Below are positions 14,948 to 22,616 of a DNA stretch of 32,502 bases, in pieces. Position 1 is the first letter of the stretch, and each line of letters starts with the position of its first letter. Below the pieces are notes generated by a model. It did not search any database and was not told the origin of the DNA. It saw only the letters and a program-made list of their open reading frames with translations. Made by a program: the position numbers and the translations under genes. Source of the DNA: Actinomycetales bacterium Ga0077552 (GTDB lineage: Bacteria; Actinomycetota; Actinomycetes; Actinomycetales; Microbacteriaceae); the NCBI GenBank assembly GCA_001464255.1, contig LNFD01000238.1, positions 1-32,502 on the forward strand. The letters run 5' to 3'.

Positions 14948-16455
14948 ACCGCGAGAAGCAGGAACCCGGTCACGACGAGCTCGCGCACCCGCGGCAGCAG
15001 ATCGTCACGCAGGGCGCCCTCGTCGACCTCGAGCAGGTCGGCGAGGGCGCCGACGATCTCGGCGACCGTGAGCTCGCCGTCGCTCGCGCCCACGAGGCCC
15101 GCGAGCGCGGCATCCGCCTCGATCGTGCGCGCGAAGCCGCCTCCCTGCCGCAGCCGGATGACCGTGGGGTTCTCCTCCCCCGGCCAGTAGTGGCGCTCCT
15201 CGGTCACGTCGGGGGCGACGTCGAGCCGCAGGGCGCCGAGGCCCGCGTCGTCGATCGCGGCGATGCGGTCGTGCGCGCGCAGGCCCGCGAGCAGGTGGTC
15301 GCCGATGCCGGTCGGCGTGCCGCCGAGCGGAGAGCCGAGCACCTCGGTGCGCAGCAGGCGCACCGCATCCGGCGCCGACGGCCGGCGCAGCACGATGTAG
15401 CCGAACCCGACCGCGGTCACCCCGCGGGCCGCGAAGTCGTCGAGCCACTCGGCGGCGAGCGCGTCGTACTCGGGGGTGCCGACGCGCGTGCCGCCGTCGC
15501 GGATCCACGTGGCGGCGTACTCGGCGGGGCTCTGCCGCTCGCGCTCGACGACCCAGCCGTCGAGGCCGGCCTCGTCGATCCACCGGCGCACTCGCGCGAG
15601 GCCGTCGCCGCCGAGGGCGTCGCGGTACTCCCAGTTGCCGAGCAGGTGCGCCGTGCCCCCGAGGGTCAGGTGCTCGGCGGCGCCGCGCACGACCTCCTCG
15701 ACGATCGCGTCGCCAACCCGGCCGCCGTCGCGGTACTCGTAGACGGGAACGCCCTCGCGGCGCGGCGTGATGACGAAGGGCGGGTTGCTGACGATGCGGT
15801 CGAAGCGCTCGCCCGCGACGGGCGCGTAGAGGTCGCCCTGCCGCAGCTCGACGGCGTCGACGGCGTTGAGGGCGAGCGTCAGCCGGGCCCGGTCGAGCGC
15901 GCGGGCCGAGAGGTCGGTCGCGACGACGCGGCGGGCGTGACGGCCCGCATGCAGCGACTGGATGCCGCAGCCCGTGCCGAGGTCGAGCACCGAGTCGACC
16001 GGCTCGGTGGGGATGAGCGCGGCGAGCGTCAACGAGGCGCCGCCCACGCCGAGCACGTGCTCGGGCGGCAGCGCTCCGCCGACGGCGAGCTCGCCGAGAT
16101 CGGACGCGATGAGCCACTGCACCGCTCCCCCGGCGTCGATCGCCGTGTAGGGCCGCAGGTCGAGCAGCGCTCGGCCGTGCGCGTCGACGAGCCCGAGTGC
16201 CCGGGCGCCCGCGACGCCGAGGCTCGGCAGCGCGCGGCGGAGGGCCTCGTCGGCGACGGGCTCGCCGAGCACAAACAGGCGCGCGAGCTCGGCCGCCGGA
16301 CCATCCGCCGCCTGCAGGACGCGGCGGGCGGGTACCCGGTCGCCGCGCGCGAGCGCCGCGTCGGCCTCGTCACCCCACAGCTGGCGCAGCCGGTCGACCG
16401 TGTAGCCGGCGGCGAGCAGGTCGGCGCGGAGGAGGGCGGTGAGCGGAGCATCCAC
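14944..16455 (-). CDS. class I SAM-dependent methyltransferase (DUF7059/small-methyltransferase type)
   Basis: This is a predicted N-type methyltransferase (503 aa) with an N-terminal winged-helix-like region. SAM-binding motif I is SVLDLGTGCGIQSLHA, motif II VVATDLSARALDRA and motif III ELRQGDLYAPV. The catalytic NPPF-type motif is FDRIVSNPPFVITP. NPPF suggests methylation of a planar amino group, on RNA, DNA or protein (as in RsmC/PrmC-like enzymes). A C-terminal domain of about 150 residues resembles the extra domain of actinobacterial members. The start is uncertain: GTG 16455 (DAPLTALLRADLLAAGY) looks natural for the family, but ATG 16485 with a nearby GGAAAA adds ten residues. The long upstream extension is an open-frame artefact. 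Confidence 0.83.
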   Translation of the reverse strand: MDAPLTALLRADLLAAGYTVDRLRQLWGDEADAALARGDRVPARRVLQAADGPAAELARLFVLGEPVADEALRRALPSLGVAGARALGLVDAHGRALLDLRPYTAIDAGGAVQWLIASDLGELAVGGALPPEHVLGVGGASLTLAALIPTEPVDSVLDLGTGCGIQSLHAGRHARRVVATDLSARALDRARLTLALNAVDAVELRQGDLYAPVAGERFDRIVSNPPFVITPRREGVPVYEYRDGGRVGDAIVEEVVRGAAEHLTLGGTAHLLGNWEYRDALGGDGLARVRRWIDEAGLDGWVVERERQSPAEYAATWIRDGGTRVGTPEYDALAAEWLDDFAARGVTAVGFGYIVLRRPSAPDAVRLLRTEVLGSPLGGTPTGIGDHLLAGLRAHDRIAAIDDAGLGALRLDVAPDVTEERHYWPGEENPTVIRLRQGGGFARTIEADAALAGLVGASDGELTVAEIVGALADLLEVDEGALRDDLLPRVRELVVTGFLLLAV

Positions 16456-16551
16456 GCCCCTAGTCAACCTCACCGGGCGCTGCATGATTTTTCCGGCGGA
16501 TGGGGAATAGACCGGCGACGCCCCCGCGTTGCAGGAGGAGTCGCCGCGCAT

Positions 16552-16570
16552 CGATGCGTTCGCATCGAAT
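16552..16570. promoter_or_regulatory. inverted repeat upstream of the YceI gene
   Basis: CGATGCG-TT-CGCATCG is a perfect 7-bp inverted repeat (16552-16567), immediately followed by AAT so that CATCGAAT is formed. That octamer is the half-site of the palindrome upstream of the aldo/keto reductase. It is located 72-90 bp before the YceI start and may bind a shared regulator. Confidence 0.4.
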
Positions 16571-16641
16571 TGCTGCGCACCGTGTCGCGACGTCTCAGAG
16601 CCGACCGGCTCGACCTCGCCACCGACGAAGGAGAACCCCTC

Positions 16642-17205
16642 GTGACCACTCTCACCGCCGACACGATCCCCGGCTACCGCACCGGCACCTGGACCGTCGA
16701 CCACTCGCACACCGAGATCGGCTTCAGCGTGCGCCACCTCGCGATCAGCAAGGTCAAGGGCGTGTTCGAGTCGTTCGACGCGACCGTCATCGCCGCCGAG
16801 AACCCCCTCGAGTCGAGCGTCACCGTGACGGTCGACATGGCCTCGATCAACACCAAGAACGCCGACCGCGACGCGCACCTGCGCACCAACGACTTCTTCG
16901 CGATCGACGAGCACCCGACCATGACCTTCGTGTCGACGGGCCTGCGCATCGAGGGCGACGCCCTGCTGCTCGACGGCGAGCTCACGCTGCGCGGCGTGAC
17001 GAAGGCCATCACCCTCACGGGCGAGTTCGGCGGCATCGCCACCGACCCCTACGGCAATGTGAAGGCGGCGGCGAGCGGCAGCACCGTCATCAGCCGCAGC
17101 GAGTTCGGCGTCAGCTGGAACGCCGCGCTCGAGACCGGCGGGTTCCTGCTCGGCGACGACGTGACGATCACGATCGACGCGCAGTTCGCGCTGCAGGGCG
17201 AGTAG
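16642..17205 (+). CDS. YceI family protein
   Basis: This is a predicted lipocalin-like barrel (187 aa) of the YceI family, which binds isoprenoid-type lipids. The sequence begins with TWTVDHSHTEIGFSVRHLAISKVKGVF, the classic N-terminal motif. It continues with SINTKNADRDAHLRTNDFFAIDEHPTMTFVST, LTLRGVTKAITLTGEFGG and ISRSEFGVSWNAALETGGFLLGDDVTITID. No signal peptide is visible, so it is probably cytoplasmic, as with many actinobacterial homologues. The start is GTG 16642 with GAAGGAGAA at 16627-16635; the 976-aa track ORF that contains it is an open-frame artefact. It converges on the fasciclin gene, and a strong hairpin lies between them. Confidence 0.93.
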   Translation: MTTLTADTIPGYRTGTWTVDHSHTEIGFSVRHLAISKVKGVFESFDATVIAAENPLESSVTVTVDMASINTKNADRDAHLRTNDFFAIDEHPTMTFVSTGLRIEGDALLLDGELTLRGVTKAITLTGEFGGIATDPYGNVKAAASGSTVISRSEFGVSWNAALETGGFLLGDDVTITIDAQFALQGE

Positions 17206-17255
17206 CCGGCAGCGCCGGATGCGGGGCGCTGCGCGCCCCGACCCCTGGCACGACG

Positions 17256-17286
17256 AACGGGGCGGCCCGAAAGGGACCGCCCCGTT
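17256..17286. terminator. bidirectional hairpin terminator between YceI and fasciclin genes
   Basis: AACGGGGCGG pairs with CCGCCCCGTT. An inner CCC-GAAA-GGG caps it, giving about 13 bp of stem with one bulged A. It lies between the convergent stops at 17205 and 17305 and can terminate both transcripts. No long U-tract follows on either side. Confidence 0.75.
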
Positions 17287-17304
17287 CTGCTGTCGCTGTC
17301 GCGA

Positions 17305-17703
17305 CTACGGCAGCAGCACCGCGTCGATGACGTGGATGACGCCGTTGTCGCAGACGATGTCGGCCGTGACGACGTTCGCGCCGTTGATCTTCACGCCGTC
17401 GGTCAGGTCGACCGTGAGCTCGGCGCCGTTGACCGTCGCGGCCTTCATGCCGTCGCTCAGGTCGGCGGCGTGCACGGCACCCGGCACGACGTGGAACGTC
17501 AGGATCGACGTGAGGGTCGGGATGTCGGCGAGCAGGCCCTCGACGGTGCCCGCGGGCAGGGCCGCGAACGCCTCGTCGGTGGGGGCGAAGACCGTGAACG
17601 GGCCATCTCCGTTGAGCGTGTCGACGAGGCCGGCAGCGCCGACGGCGGCGACGAGGGTGGTGAACGAACCGGCGCTGACGGCGGTTTCGACGATGGTGGC
17701 CAT
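17305..17703 (-). CDS. fasciclin (FAS1) domain protein without signal peptide
   Basis: This is a single FAS1 domain of 132 aa. The two hallmark regions are present: [19 protein letters not shown] (H1) and [14 protein letters not shown] plus [10 protein letters not shown] (H2). FAS1 proteins usually work outside the cell in adhesion. Here the protein starts directly with [14 protein letters not shown] and has no hydrophobic signal, which is unusual: it is either cytoplasmic or secreted in a non-classical way. One free cysteine (DIVCDNG) is present. Upstream is AGAAGAGA as a weak Shine-Dalgarno, and a leader with several stem-loops. The MFS gene lies upstream on the same strand. Confidence 0.92.
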   Translation of the reverse strand: MATIVETAVSAGSFTTLVAAVGAAGLVDTLNGDGPFTVFAPTDEAFAALPAGTVEGLLADIPTLTSILTFHVVPGAVHAADLSDGMKAATVNGAELTVDLTDGVKINGANVVTADIVCDNGVIHVIDAVLLP

Positions 17704-17722
17704 GGGGGTCTCTTCTCTTCAC

Positions 17723-17779
17723 GAGGGTCATCAGGGCGGTTGCACCGCCCTCCCGACCGGTCTCGATCGGGTAGCCCTC
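17723..17779 (-). ncRNA. predicted structured 5' leader (three-helix) of the fasciclin gene
   Basis: On the minus strand three helices nest: GAGGG/CCCTC (17775-17779 with 17723-17727) closes the element. Inside it lie CCCGA/TCGGG (17752-17771) and the perfect hairpin AGGGCGGT-GCA-ACCGCCCT (17733-17751). The two inner stems abut, so they could stack. A single-stranded GATGA joins the last stem to the closing helix. The element ends about 20 nt before the start codon, a suitable place for a regulatory RNA. I did not match it to a known riboswitch; it may be only GC-rich chance pairing. Confidence 0.35.
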
Positions 17780-17883
17780 ACTCTGGGCCCTCCCACCCCC
17801 CGGGCACCCGTGCGCGGGCAGCGCATCGCCCCCACGCCAGCCGACCATCGCCTGTGCGTCGTGAACAGCAGGTGTCACGATCG

Positions 17884-19275
17884 CTACGCGCCGGGGGCCG
17901 CGCCCGATCCGGCGTCGTCGGGGTCGGGGTTCTCCTCGTCGGCGGGGCGCTGCCGGCCGCTCGCGGCCCCCGGGCCCGTGACGATCGGGCCCGTGTCGGT
18001 CGTCGCGACGATCTCCGGGTCGGTCAGCGGGTGCGCGAGCTCGTCGGGGCCGAGCCGAGCGATGAGCAGGGTGAGCGCGGCGAGCACGACGGGGATCGAT
18101 CCGGCGGCGAGGAAGGCGATCGGGATGCCGATGAGCTCGCCGACCGGGCCCGCGATCGCCATCGAGATGGGCATGAAGGCGAGCGAGACGAAGAAGTCGA
18201 GGCTCGAGACGCGCCCGAGCATCTCGGGCGGCACGCGGCGCTGCAGCAGGGTGCCCCACACGACCGTCGCGCCCGAGAAGAGCACGCCGCAGACGAAGAG
18301 CGCGATGACCATGACCCACAGCTGATCGGTGAGCCCGATGACGACGAGCGGGGCGCAGCCGAGGCCCCACGCCGCGATCATGAGGGTGAGGTAGCGCCGC
18401 GGCAGCCGCATCGACGCGACGACGATCGAGCCGAGCGCCCCGCCGATGCCGAAGGCGGCGAGCGCCAGGGCGAAGTCGCCCGCACCGCCGCCCGTCTGGT
18501 CGCGCACCGCGAAGGGCAGCAGCACCTCGATGGGGCCCATGATGACGAGCACGAGCAGTGCGGAGTAGAGCAGCGTCGCGAGCAGCCAGCGTGTGCGCAG
18601 CATGTAGCGAACGCCGTCGCGCACGTCGACCCAGACCGCGCGCAGGGCGTGCACGGGCTCGGCATCGGCCTCGCGCCGCACCGCGGTCGTGCGCATGGTG
18701 ACGAGCAGCAGAGCGGCCGCTCCCTGGGTGGCCGCGACGATCGCGAACCCGAGGCCCGGTGACAGGATGGCGATGGCGGCGCTCGCGGCGGCGGGCCCGG
18801 CCGCCTGCATGAGCGTGGGCCGCAGCACGCCCTCGATGCCGTTCGCCGCGAGCAGGTCGTCGGCGGGCAGCAGCGCCGGCAGCCACGCCGAGTACGCCGG
18901 GTAGAAGAAGCCGTCGGCGGCCCCCAGCAGCAGCGAGACGACCGCGAGGTGCCAGACCTCGAGCGACTCCGTGAGCGCGAGCACGGCGATCGCCGCCGCC
19001 GAGGTCGCCTTCACCGTCTCGACCGCGGCGAGGATGCGCTTCTGCGGGATGCGGTCGGCGGCGACGCCCCCGAGCAGCACGGCGAGCACGAGCCCGATGC
19101 TGCCGCCCGTCGCGACGATCGACAGATCGACGGGGGTGCCGTCGAGCTCGATGACTTGCCAGACGACGGCGACGATCCACACGCCCGACCCGAAGAGCGA
19201 GAGCACGAGGGCGAGCGCGAGCAGGCGGTACTGTGCGACCGCGAACGGCCGCAGCGCGCGGGGAAGCGACGGCAT
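17884..19275 (-). CDS. MFS transporter (drug/siderophore exporter-like)
   Basis: This is a predicted proton-coupled exporter in the inner membrane (463 aa). About 12 hydrophobic segments are visible. The motif A region between helices 2 and 3 reads GGVAADRIPQKRILAAVE, resembling the GG.LADR..RR signature of the EntS/MFS_3 group. LLLGAADGFFYPAYSAWLPALLPADDLLAANGIEGV matches the conserved loop of these exporters. The C-terminal tail is long, acidic and Gly/Pro-rich (PADEENPDPDDAGSG). The start is ATG 19275 (MPSLPRALRPFAVAQYRLL), because TAGGGT lies exactly 7 nt before it. The track start at 19371 is too early and would overlap the divergent FBP gene. Substrate unknown. Confidence 0.87.
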   Translation of the reverse strand: MPSLPRALRPFAVAQYRLLALALVLSLFGSGVWIVAVVWQVIELDGTPVDLSIVATGGSIGLVLAVLLGGVAADRIPQKRILAAVETVKATSAAAIAVLALTESLEVWHLAVVSLLLGAADGFFYPAYSAWLPALLPADDLLAANGIEGVLRPTLMQAAGPAAASAAIAILSPGLGFAIVAATQGAAALLLVTMRTTAVRREADAEPVHALRAVWVDVRDGVRYMLRTRWLLATLLYSALLVLVIMGPIEVLLPFAVRDQTGGGAGDFALALAAFGIGGALGSIVVASMRLPRRYLTLMIAAWGLGCAPLVVIGLTDQLWVMVIALFVCGVLFSGATVVWGTLLQRRVPPEMLGRVSSLDFFVSLAFMPISMAIAGPVGELIGIPIAFLAAGSIPVVLAALTLLIARLGPDELAHPLTDPEIVATTDTGPIVTGPGAASGRQRPADEENPDPDDAGSGAAPGA

Positions 19276-19282
19276 GACGCAC

Positions 19283-19319
19283 ACCCTATCGGCCGCGCTC
19301 AGCGGGCGTGACGTACGCT
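19283..19319. promoter_or_regulatory. divergent pair of leaderless -10 boxes (MFS and FBP genes)
   Basis: On the minus strand TAGGGT (19283-19288) is 7 nt before the MFS ATG. On the plus strand TACGCT (19314-19319) is 8 nt before the FBP-protein ATG at 19328. Both genes lack a Shine-Dalgarno. The 52-bp gap therefore holds two back-to-back promoters. Confidence 0.45.
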
Positions 19320-19327
19320 GAGAGACG

Positions 19328-19822
19328 ATGAGAGAGCTCACCGCCGACCAGATCCGCGCCAGCATGGTCAACGCCAGCGAGGCCGAGATCGAGCGGATGC
19401 CCCTGCCGGGCCTGCACGAGACCGTGTGGGCCGACCGCGAGTACCTGGGGTGGCGCGATCCGGCCGGCTCCCCCCGCGGCTACATCGTGCACTGGGTCGA
19501 CGACCGGCCCGTCGGCATCCTCGTGCGGGCCGCGAGCACGGCGCTGCGCCCCGGCACCGGCGCGATGTGCTCGCTGTGCCACACGCCGCAGCCCTCGACG
19601 CAGGTCGTCATGTTCAGCGCGCCCCGTGGCGGCGAGGCCGGCCGCGACGGCAACTCGATCGGCACCTACATCTGCGCCGACCTGGCATGCTCGATCATGA
19701 TCCGCATCGTGCCGGGCACGAGCGAGCTCACCCTCATGCGCGACGAGCTCGTCGCCCGTCGCAGCGCGGGCCTGCGTCAGCGCCTCGAGAACTTCACGGC
19801 GAACATCCTCAAGACCGCCTGA
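19328..19822 (+). CDS. FBP-type treble-clef zinc-finger protein (EF-G-binding-like)
   Basis: This is a soluble protein of 164 aa. The C-terminal half has two cysteine pairs in the order CSLC and CADLAC, separated by about 35 residues. This is the zinc ligand pattern of the FBP (fibronectin/EF-G-binding) C-terminal treble-clef finger. Around it are VQVVMF-like strands (QVVMFSAPRGG) and the conserved GTYICADLACS. The family's best-studied member is the Gram-positive FusB-type protein, which binds EF-G and frees it from the ribosome. Here the protein lacks other domains. The start at 19328 is supported by a leaderless -10. The function (ribosome rescue versus other) is not provable from sequence. 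Confidence 0.87.
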   Translation: MRELTADQIRASMVNASEAEIERMPLPGLHETVWADREYLGWRDPAGSPRGYIVHWVDDRPVGILVRAASTALRPGTGAMCSLCHTPQPSTQVVMFSAPRGGEAGRDGNSIGTYICADLACSIMIRIVPGTSELTLMRDELVARRSAGLRQRLENFTANILKTA

Positions 19823-19867
19823 TCCAGACGACCGCTGATCCTGAGGACCGCTGAGGCGCGGCGGCGA

Positions 19868-20044
19868 CTAGGAGTCGCGGCGACCCATGAGGTGGAAGGG
19901 GATGGCGAGCGAGAGCGACGCCGACATGATGCCCGTGAAGAACACGGCCGCGGCGAACTCCTCCGGCACCGCGTACGCGTAGGCGAACAGCACGAACGAC
20001 GACACGAAGAGGAAGACCGAGACGGCCACGGCGAGAATGTTCAT
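19868..20044 (-). CDS. small two-TM membrane protein (58 aa)
   Basis: This is a short reading frame inside the longer track ORF 19868-20299. The ATG at 20044 is preceded by TGGAG at a proper distance, which decides the start. The protein is MNILAVAVSVFLFVSSFVLFAY followed by a short hinge (VPEEFAAAVF) and a second helix (MSASLSLAIPFHLM). It ends in GRRDS, giving a positive C-terminus. No family is recognised. It is divergent from the alpha/beta hydrolase and could be a small membrane-stress or partner protein, but nothing in the context fixes its role. Confidence 0.6.
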   Translation of the reverse strand: MNILAVAVSVFLFVSSFVLFAYAYAVPEEFAAAVFFTGIMSASLSLAIPFHLMGRRDS

Positions 20045-20084
20045 GATGGCTCCATTGTGCCAGGTCTGCTCGGGATAATGGCGC

Positions 20085-20873
20085 ATGACCACCGCCACCG
20101 CCGCATCCACCCGCCACCGCCCTGCCGGGCGCATCCGCCGCCGCGTGCGGGCGATCGGGCTCGGCGCGCTCGCCGCTCTCGCGCTCGTCGTCGTCGGCTT
20201 CCTGATCTGGGCCAACACGCCGTACCGCGCCGAGCGCGGGCCCGTCATCGACGTGTGGGCGAACGAGAACGTACAGGTGCAATACCTCGACGAGGGCATC
20301 CTGATGACCCCGGTCGCCGACGCGACCGACCTGCCCCCGAGCCCGACAGGCCTGGTCTTCGTGCCGGGCGCGCGCGTCGAGGCGAACGCCTACATGTTCC
20401 AGCTCAGCGGCGTGGTCGAGCAGCACGGCGTGACGGTGCTCATCACCGAGCCGACCCTCAACCTGGCTTTCTTTGACACGCGGTCGCTCGCGCAGTTCAC
20501 GACCGCCGCGCCCGACGTCGACCGCTGGTTCGTCGGCGGGCACTCGCTCGGTGGCGTGCGCGCATGCCTCATGACGCCGGGGTCAGACGCCGCGGGACTC
20601 GTGCTGTTCGGCAGCTATTGCGCCAACGACCTCAGCGGCTCCGCGCTCGAGGTGCTCAGCATCGCGGGTGAGAACGACGCGCTCTCGACCCCCGCGATCA
20701 TCGAGCAGAACGCGGGGATGCTGCCGGCCGACGCGCGCTTCGTCACGATCGCGGGCGCGAACCACGCGAGCTTCGGCGACTACGGGGCGCAGTCGGGCGA
20801 CGGCGAGCGCACGATCACGAGCGAGCAGATGCGCGCCGAGCTGACCGCTCTGCTCGGCGAGCTGCTCGGCTAG
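20085..20873 (+). CDS. membrane-anchored alpha/beta hydrolase
   Basis: This is a predicted extracytoplasmic hydrolase (262 aa). A basic N-terminus (RHRPAGRIRRRVR) precedes a hydrophobic anchor (GLGALAALALVVVGFLIWA). The catalytic domain has the nucleophile elbow GHSLGGVRA. An acid is likely in SIAGENDAL and the catalytic histidine in IAGANHASFGDYG, making a Ser-Asp-His triad. The oxyanion-side region GLVFVPGARVEANAYMF is typical of the alpha/beta-hydrolase group that includes bacterial dienelactone-hydrolase-like enzymes. The substrate is unknown. The -10-like GATAAT is 5 nt before the start. Its stop shares the CTAG at 20870-20873 with the convergent gene. Confidence 0.85.
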   Translation: MTTATAASTRHRPAGRIRRRVRAIGLGALAALALVVVGFLIWANTPYRAERGPVIDVWANENVQVQYLDEGILMTPVADATDLPPSPTGLVFVPGARVEANAYMFQLSGVVEQHGVTVLITEPTLNLAFFDTRSLAQFTTAAPDVDRWFVGGHSLGGVRACLMTPGSDAAGLVLFGSYCANDLSGSALEVLSIAGENDALSTPAIIEQNAGMLPADARFVTIAGANHASFGDYGAQSGDGERTITSEQMRAELTALLGELLG

Positions 20874-21529
20874 GCCTTCGGGGTCGCGTCGGGCTTCGCG
20901 GCTGCGGGCTTCGCCGCGGTCTTCGCGGCGTCGGTCTTCGCCGCGGCGGGCGCCACCGCCGGCGCCTCCCCCACTGCCGGGATCTTCTCGCGCTTCGTGA
21001 GCGCCATGAGCCACCACACGAGCGCGCCGACGAGGATGCCGCCGACGAGCGCGATGACGGGCGTCAGCAGCACGGGGCCCGCGAGCCGGCTCTCGGTCAG
21101 CAGGTTGGCGAGGCCGACGTAGACCCAGAACAGCGCGATGTCGACGAGGGCCACGACGCCCACGGCCGCCATCGTGACCTTCCAGGGGTTGCGCAGGCCC
21201 GCGGCCGAGAGCATCCACCCGCTCACCAGGATGGCGAGGCCGATGAGGATGAGGCTGCCGATGAGGAACGAGAGCACGATCCAGAACAGCAGGTCGGAGC
21301 CGCCGTCGAGGGCCCGCAGGATCGCGTTGGGGTCGTCGCCGCCGAGCGCGCGCGTGATGCTGCCGATGATGTTGCCGAACAGCGCGGTCGCGACGAGCGC
21401 CGCGAGCGACATGCCGAACAAGAACCAGCCGGTCTGGAAGATCGTGTGGGCCACGGCCCCGGCGATCAGGCTGCTCTGCGTCTGGTTGCGGCTCAGCGGC
21501 TGCGTGCTGCGGGGCTGGGTGGTCGCCAT
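20870..21529 (-). CDS. four-TM membrane protein with Ala/Lys-rich tail
   Basis: This 219-aa protein of unknown family starts at ATG 21529 with GAGGAG just upstream. Four hydrophobic segments are seen (TGWFLFGMSLAALVATALFG; LFWIVLSFLIGSLILIGLAILV; VTMAAVGVVALVDIALFWVYVGL; LLTPVIALVGGILVGALVWWLMAL). The last 40 residues are a low-complexity tail of Ala, Lys and Pro (AAAKTDAAKTAAKPAAAKPD), similar to histone-H1-like tails found in actinobacterial proteins. Such a tail would be cytosolic and could contact nucleic acid or anionic lipid; that is inference. It lies divergent from the epimerase-like gene, and its stop overlaps that of the hydrolase. Confidence 0.8.
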   Translation of the reverse strand: MATTQPRSTQPLSRNQTQSSLIAGAVAHTIFQTGWFLFGMSLAALVATALFGNIIGSITRALGGDDPNAILRALDGGSDLLFWIVLSFLIGSLILIGLAILVSGWMLSAAGLRNPWKVTMAAVGVVALVDIALFWVYVGLANLLTESRLAGPVLLTPVIALVGGILVGALVWWLMALTKREKIPAVGEAPAVAPAAAKTDAAKTAAKPAAAKPDATPKA

Positions 21530-21547
21530 GGGGCTCCTCGGCTCGGG

Positions 21548-21575
21548 TGGACACTGCGAATCTAGCGCCTAGAGT
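21548..21575 (+). promoter_or_regulatory. promoter of the epimerase-like gene (leaderless)
   Basis: TGGACA (21548-21553) is 16 bp before TAGAGT (21570-21575). TAGAGT lies 6 nt before the ATG at 21582. Both boxes are close to consensus, and no Shine-Dalgarno is present, so a leaderless transcript is likely. Confidence 0.55.
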
Positions 21576-21581
21576 GACCGC

Positions 21582-22616
21582 ATGCTGAAGAACGCCCTGC
21601 TCGTGGGCGGCTCGGGTCAGGTGGGCACCGCGGCCGCGCGTGCCCTGCTGGCGGCGGGGGTCGAGGTCACGATCGCACACCGCGGCACGCGCCCGCTGCC
21701 CGCCGATCTCGTCGGTCCCGTGCGCGAGCTGACGCTCGATCGCGCTGACGCGGATGCCCTGACCGAGGCCGCGCGCGGCCGCGACCTCGTGCTCGACTGC
21801 ATGGCCTTCGGCCCGGCCGACGCCGAGCCGTACGCCCCGCTCGTCGGGGAGCTCGGATCGCTCGTGGTGATCTCGACCGCCTCGGTGTACCTCGGCACCA
21901 ACGGCACCTGGATGGACGCGGCGACGGGCGACGACGACTTCCCCCGCCTGCCCGTGCCCGTCACCGAGCACGACCCGATCGTGACGGCCGAGGTCGAGGG
22001 CTACTCGCCGCAGAAGGCCGCGCTCGAGCGCGCCCTGCTCGCGGTCGACGGCCTGCCCGTGACGATCCTGCGGCCGGGCGCCATCCACGGCCCCGACTCG
22101 CCCGCCCTGCGCGAGTGGTACTTCATCAAGCGCGCACTCGACGGCCGCTCGCGGGTGCCCCTCATCGACCGCGGCGAGAGCCGGTTCGCGACCTCGGCGA
22201 CGGCGGCGATCGCCGAGCTCGTGCGGCTCGCGGGCGAGCATCCGGGCCGCCGCGTTCTCAATGCCGTCGACGAGCCCGCCGCGACCGTGCTGCAGATCGG
22301 CCAGGCCGTGTTCGCGCACCTCGGGCACAGCGCCGAGTTCGAGCTGCTGCCGCGCGGGGCGGGCGGGCCCGAGAGCGGCGTCGGCCAGACGCCGTGGTCG
22401 GTGCCCGTGCCCGTCGAGCTGAGCATGCAGGCGGCGCGCGAGCAGCTCGGCTACGAGCCGCTCGGCAGCCATCGGGCGACGATCGGGCCGGCGATCGAGT
22501 GGATGCTCGAGGCCGTCGCCGAGGCCGACTGGCGCGAGCGCTTCCCGGGCCTCGCGCGCTACGGCGCCGAGGCCTGGTTCGACTACGCCGCGGAGGACGC
22601 GCTGCTCGACGGCTGA
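21582..22616 (+). CDS. NAD-dependent epimerase/dehydratase-like protein (extended SDR)
   Basis: This is a predicted NAD(P)-binding enzyme of 344 aa. The N-terminus has the Rossmann motif LLVGGSGQVGTAAARALL, then an Asp/Arg-rich specificity strand (VTIAHRGTRPL). The catalytic region differs a little from the standard YxxxK: VISTASVYLG provides the Ser/Tyr strand and YSPQKAALERALL the Tyr-Lys helix. RPGAIHGPDSPALREWYF and the C-terminal substrate region fit the epimerase family. The substrate is unknown; the group includes sugar-nucleotide and flavonoid reductases. A promoter with a leaderless -10 precedes it. The 3' end overlaps the convergent K+ channel gene by 34 bp. Confidence 0.87.
   Translation: MLKNALLVGGSGQVGTAAARALLAAGVEVTIAHRGTRPLPADLVGPVRELTLDRADADALTEAARGRDLVLDCMAFGPADAEPYAPLVGELGSLVVISTASVYLGTNGTWMDAATGDDDFPRLPVPVTEHDPIVTAEVEGYSPQKAALERALLAVDGLPVTILRPGAIHGPDSPALREWYFIKRALDGRSRVPLIDRGESRFATSATAAIAELVRLAGEHPGRRVLNAVDEPAATVLQIGQAVFAHLGHSAEFELLPRGAGGPESGVGQTPWSVPVPVELSMQAAREQLGYEPLGSHRATIGPAIEWMLEAVAEADWRERFPGLARYGAEAWFDYAAEDALLDG

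Noticed and set aside
14275-17205. 976-aa plus-strand ORF
   Set aside because: Only the last 187 codons are real (YceI, GTG 16642); the rest is antisense to the methyltransferase and out of frame with the permease.
17723-17779. fluoride (crcB) riboswitch or hammerhead ribozyme, suggested by CTGATGA
   Set aside because: The 5' crcB core (GGCGATGG-like) and the AAC joint are missing, and no GAAA follows for a hammerhead; kept only as an unclassified structure.
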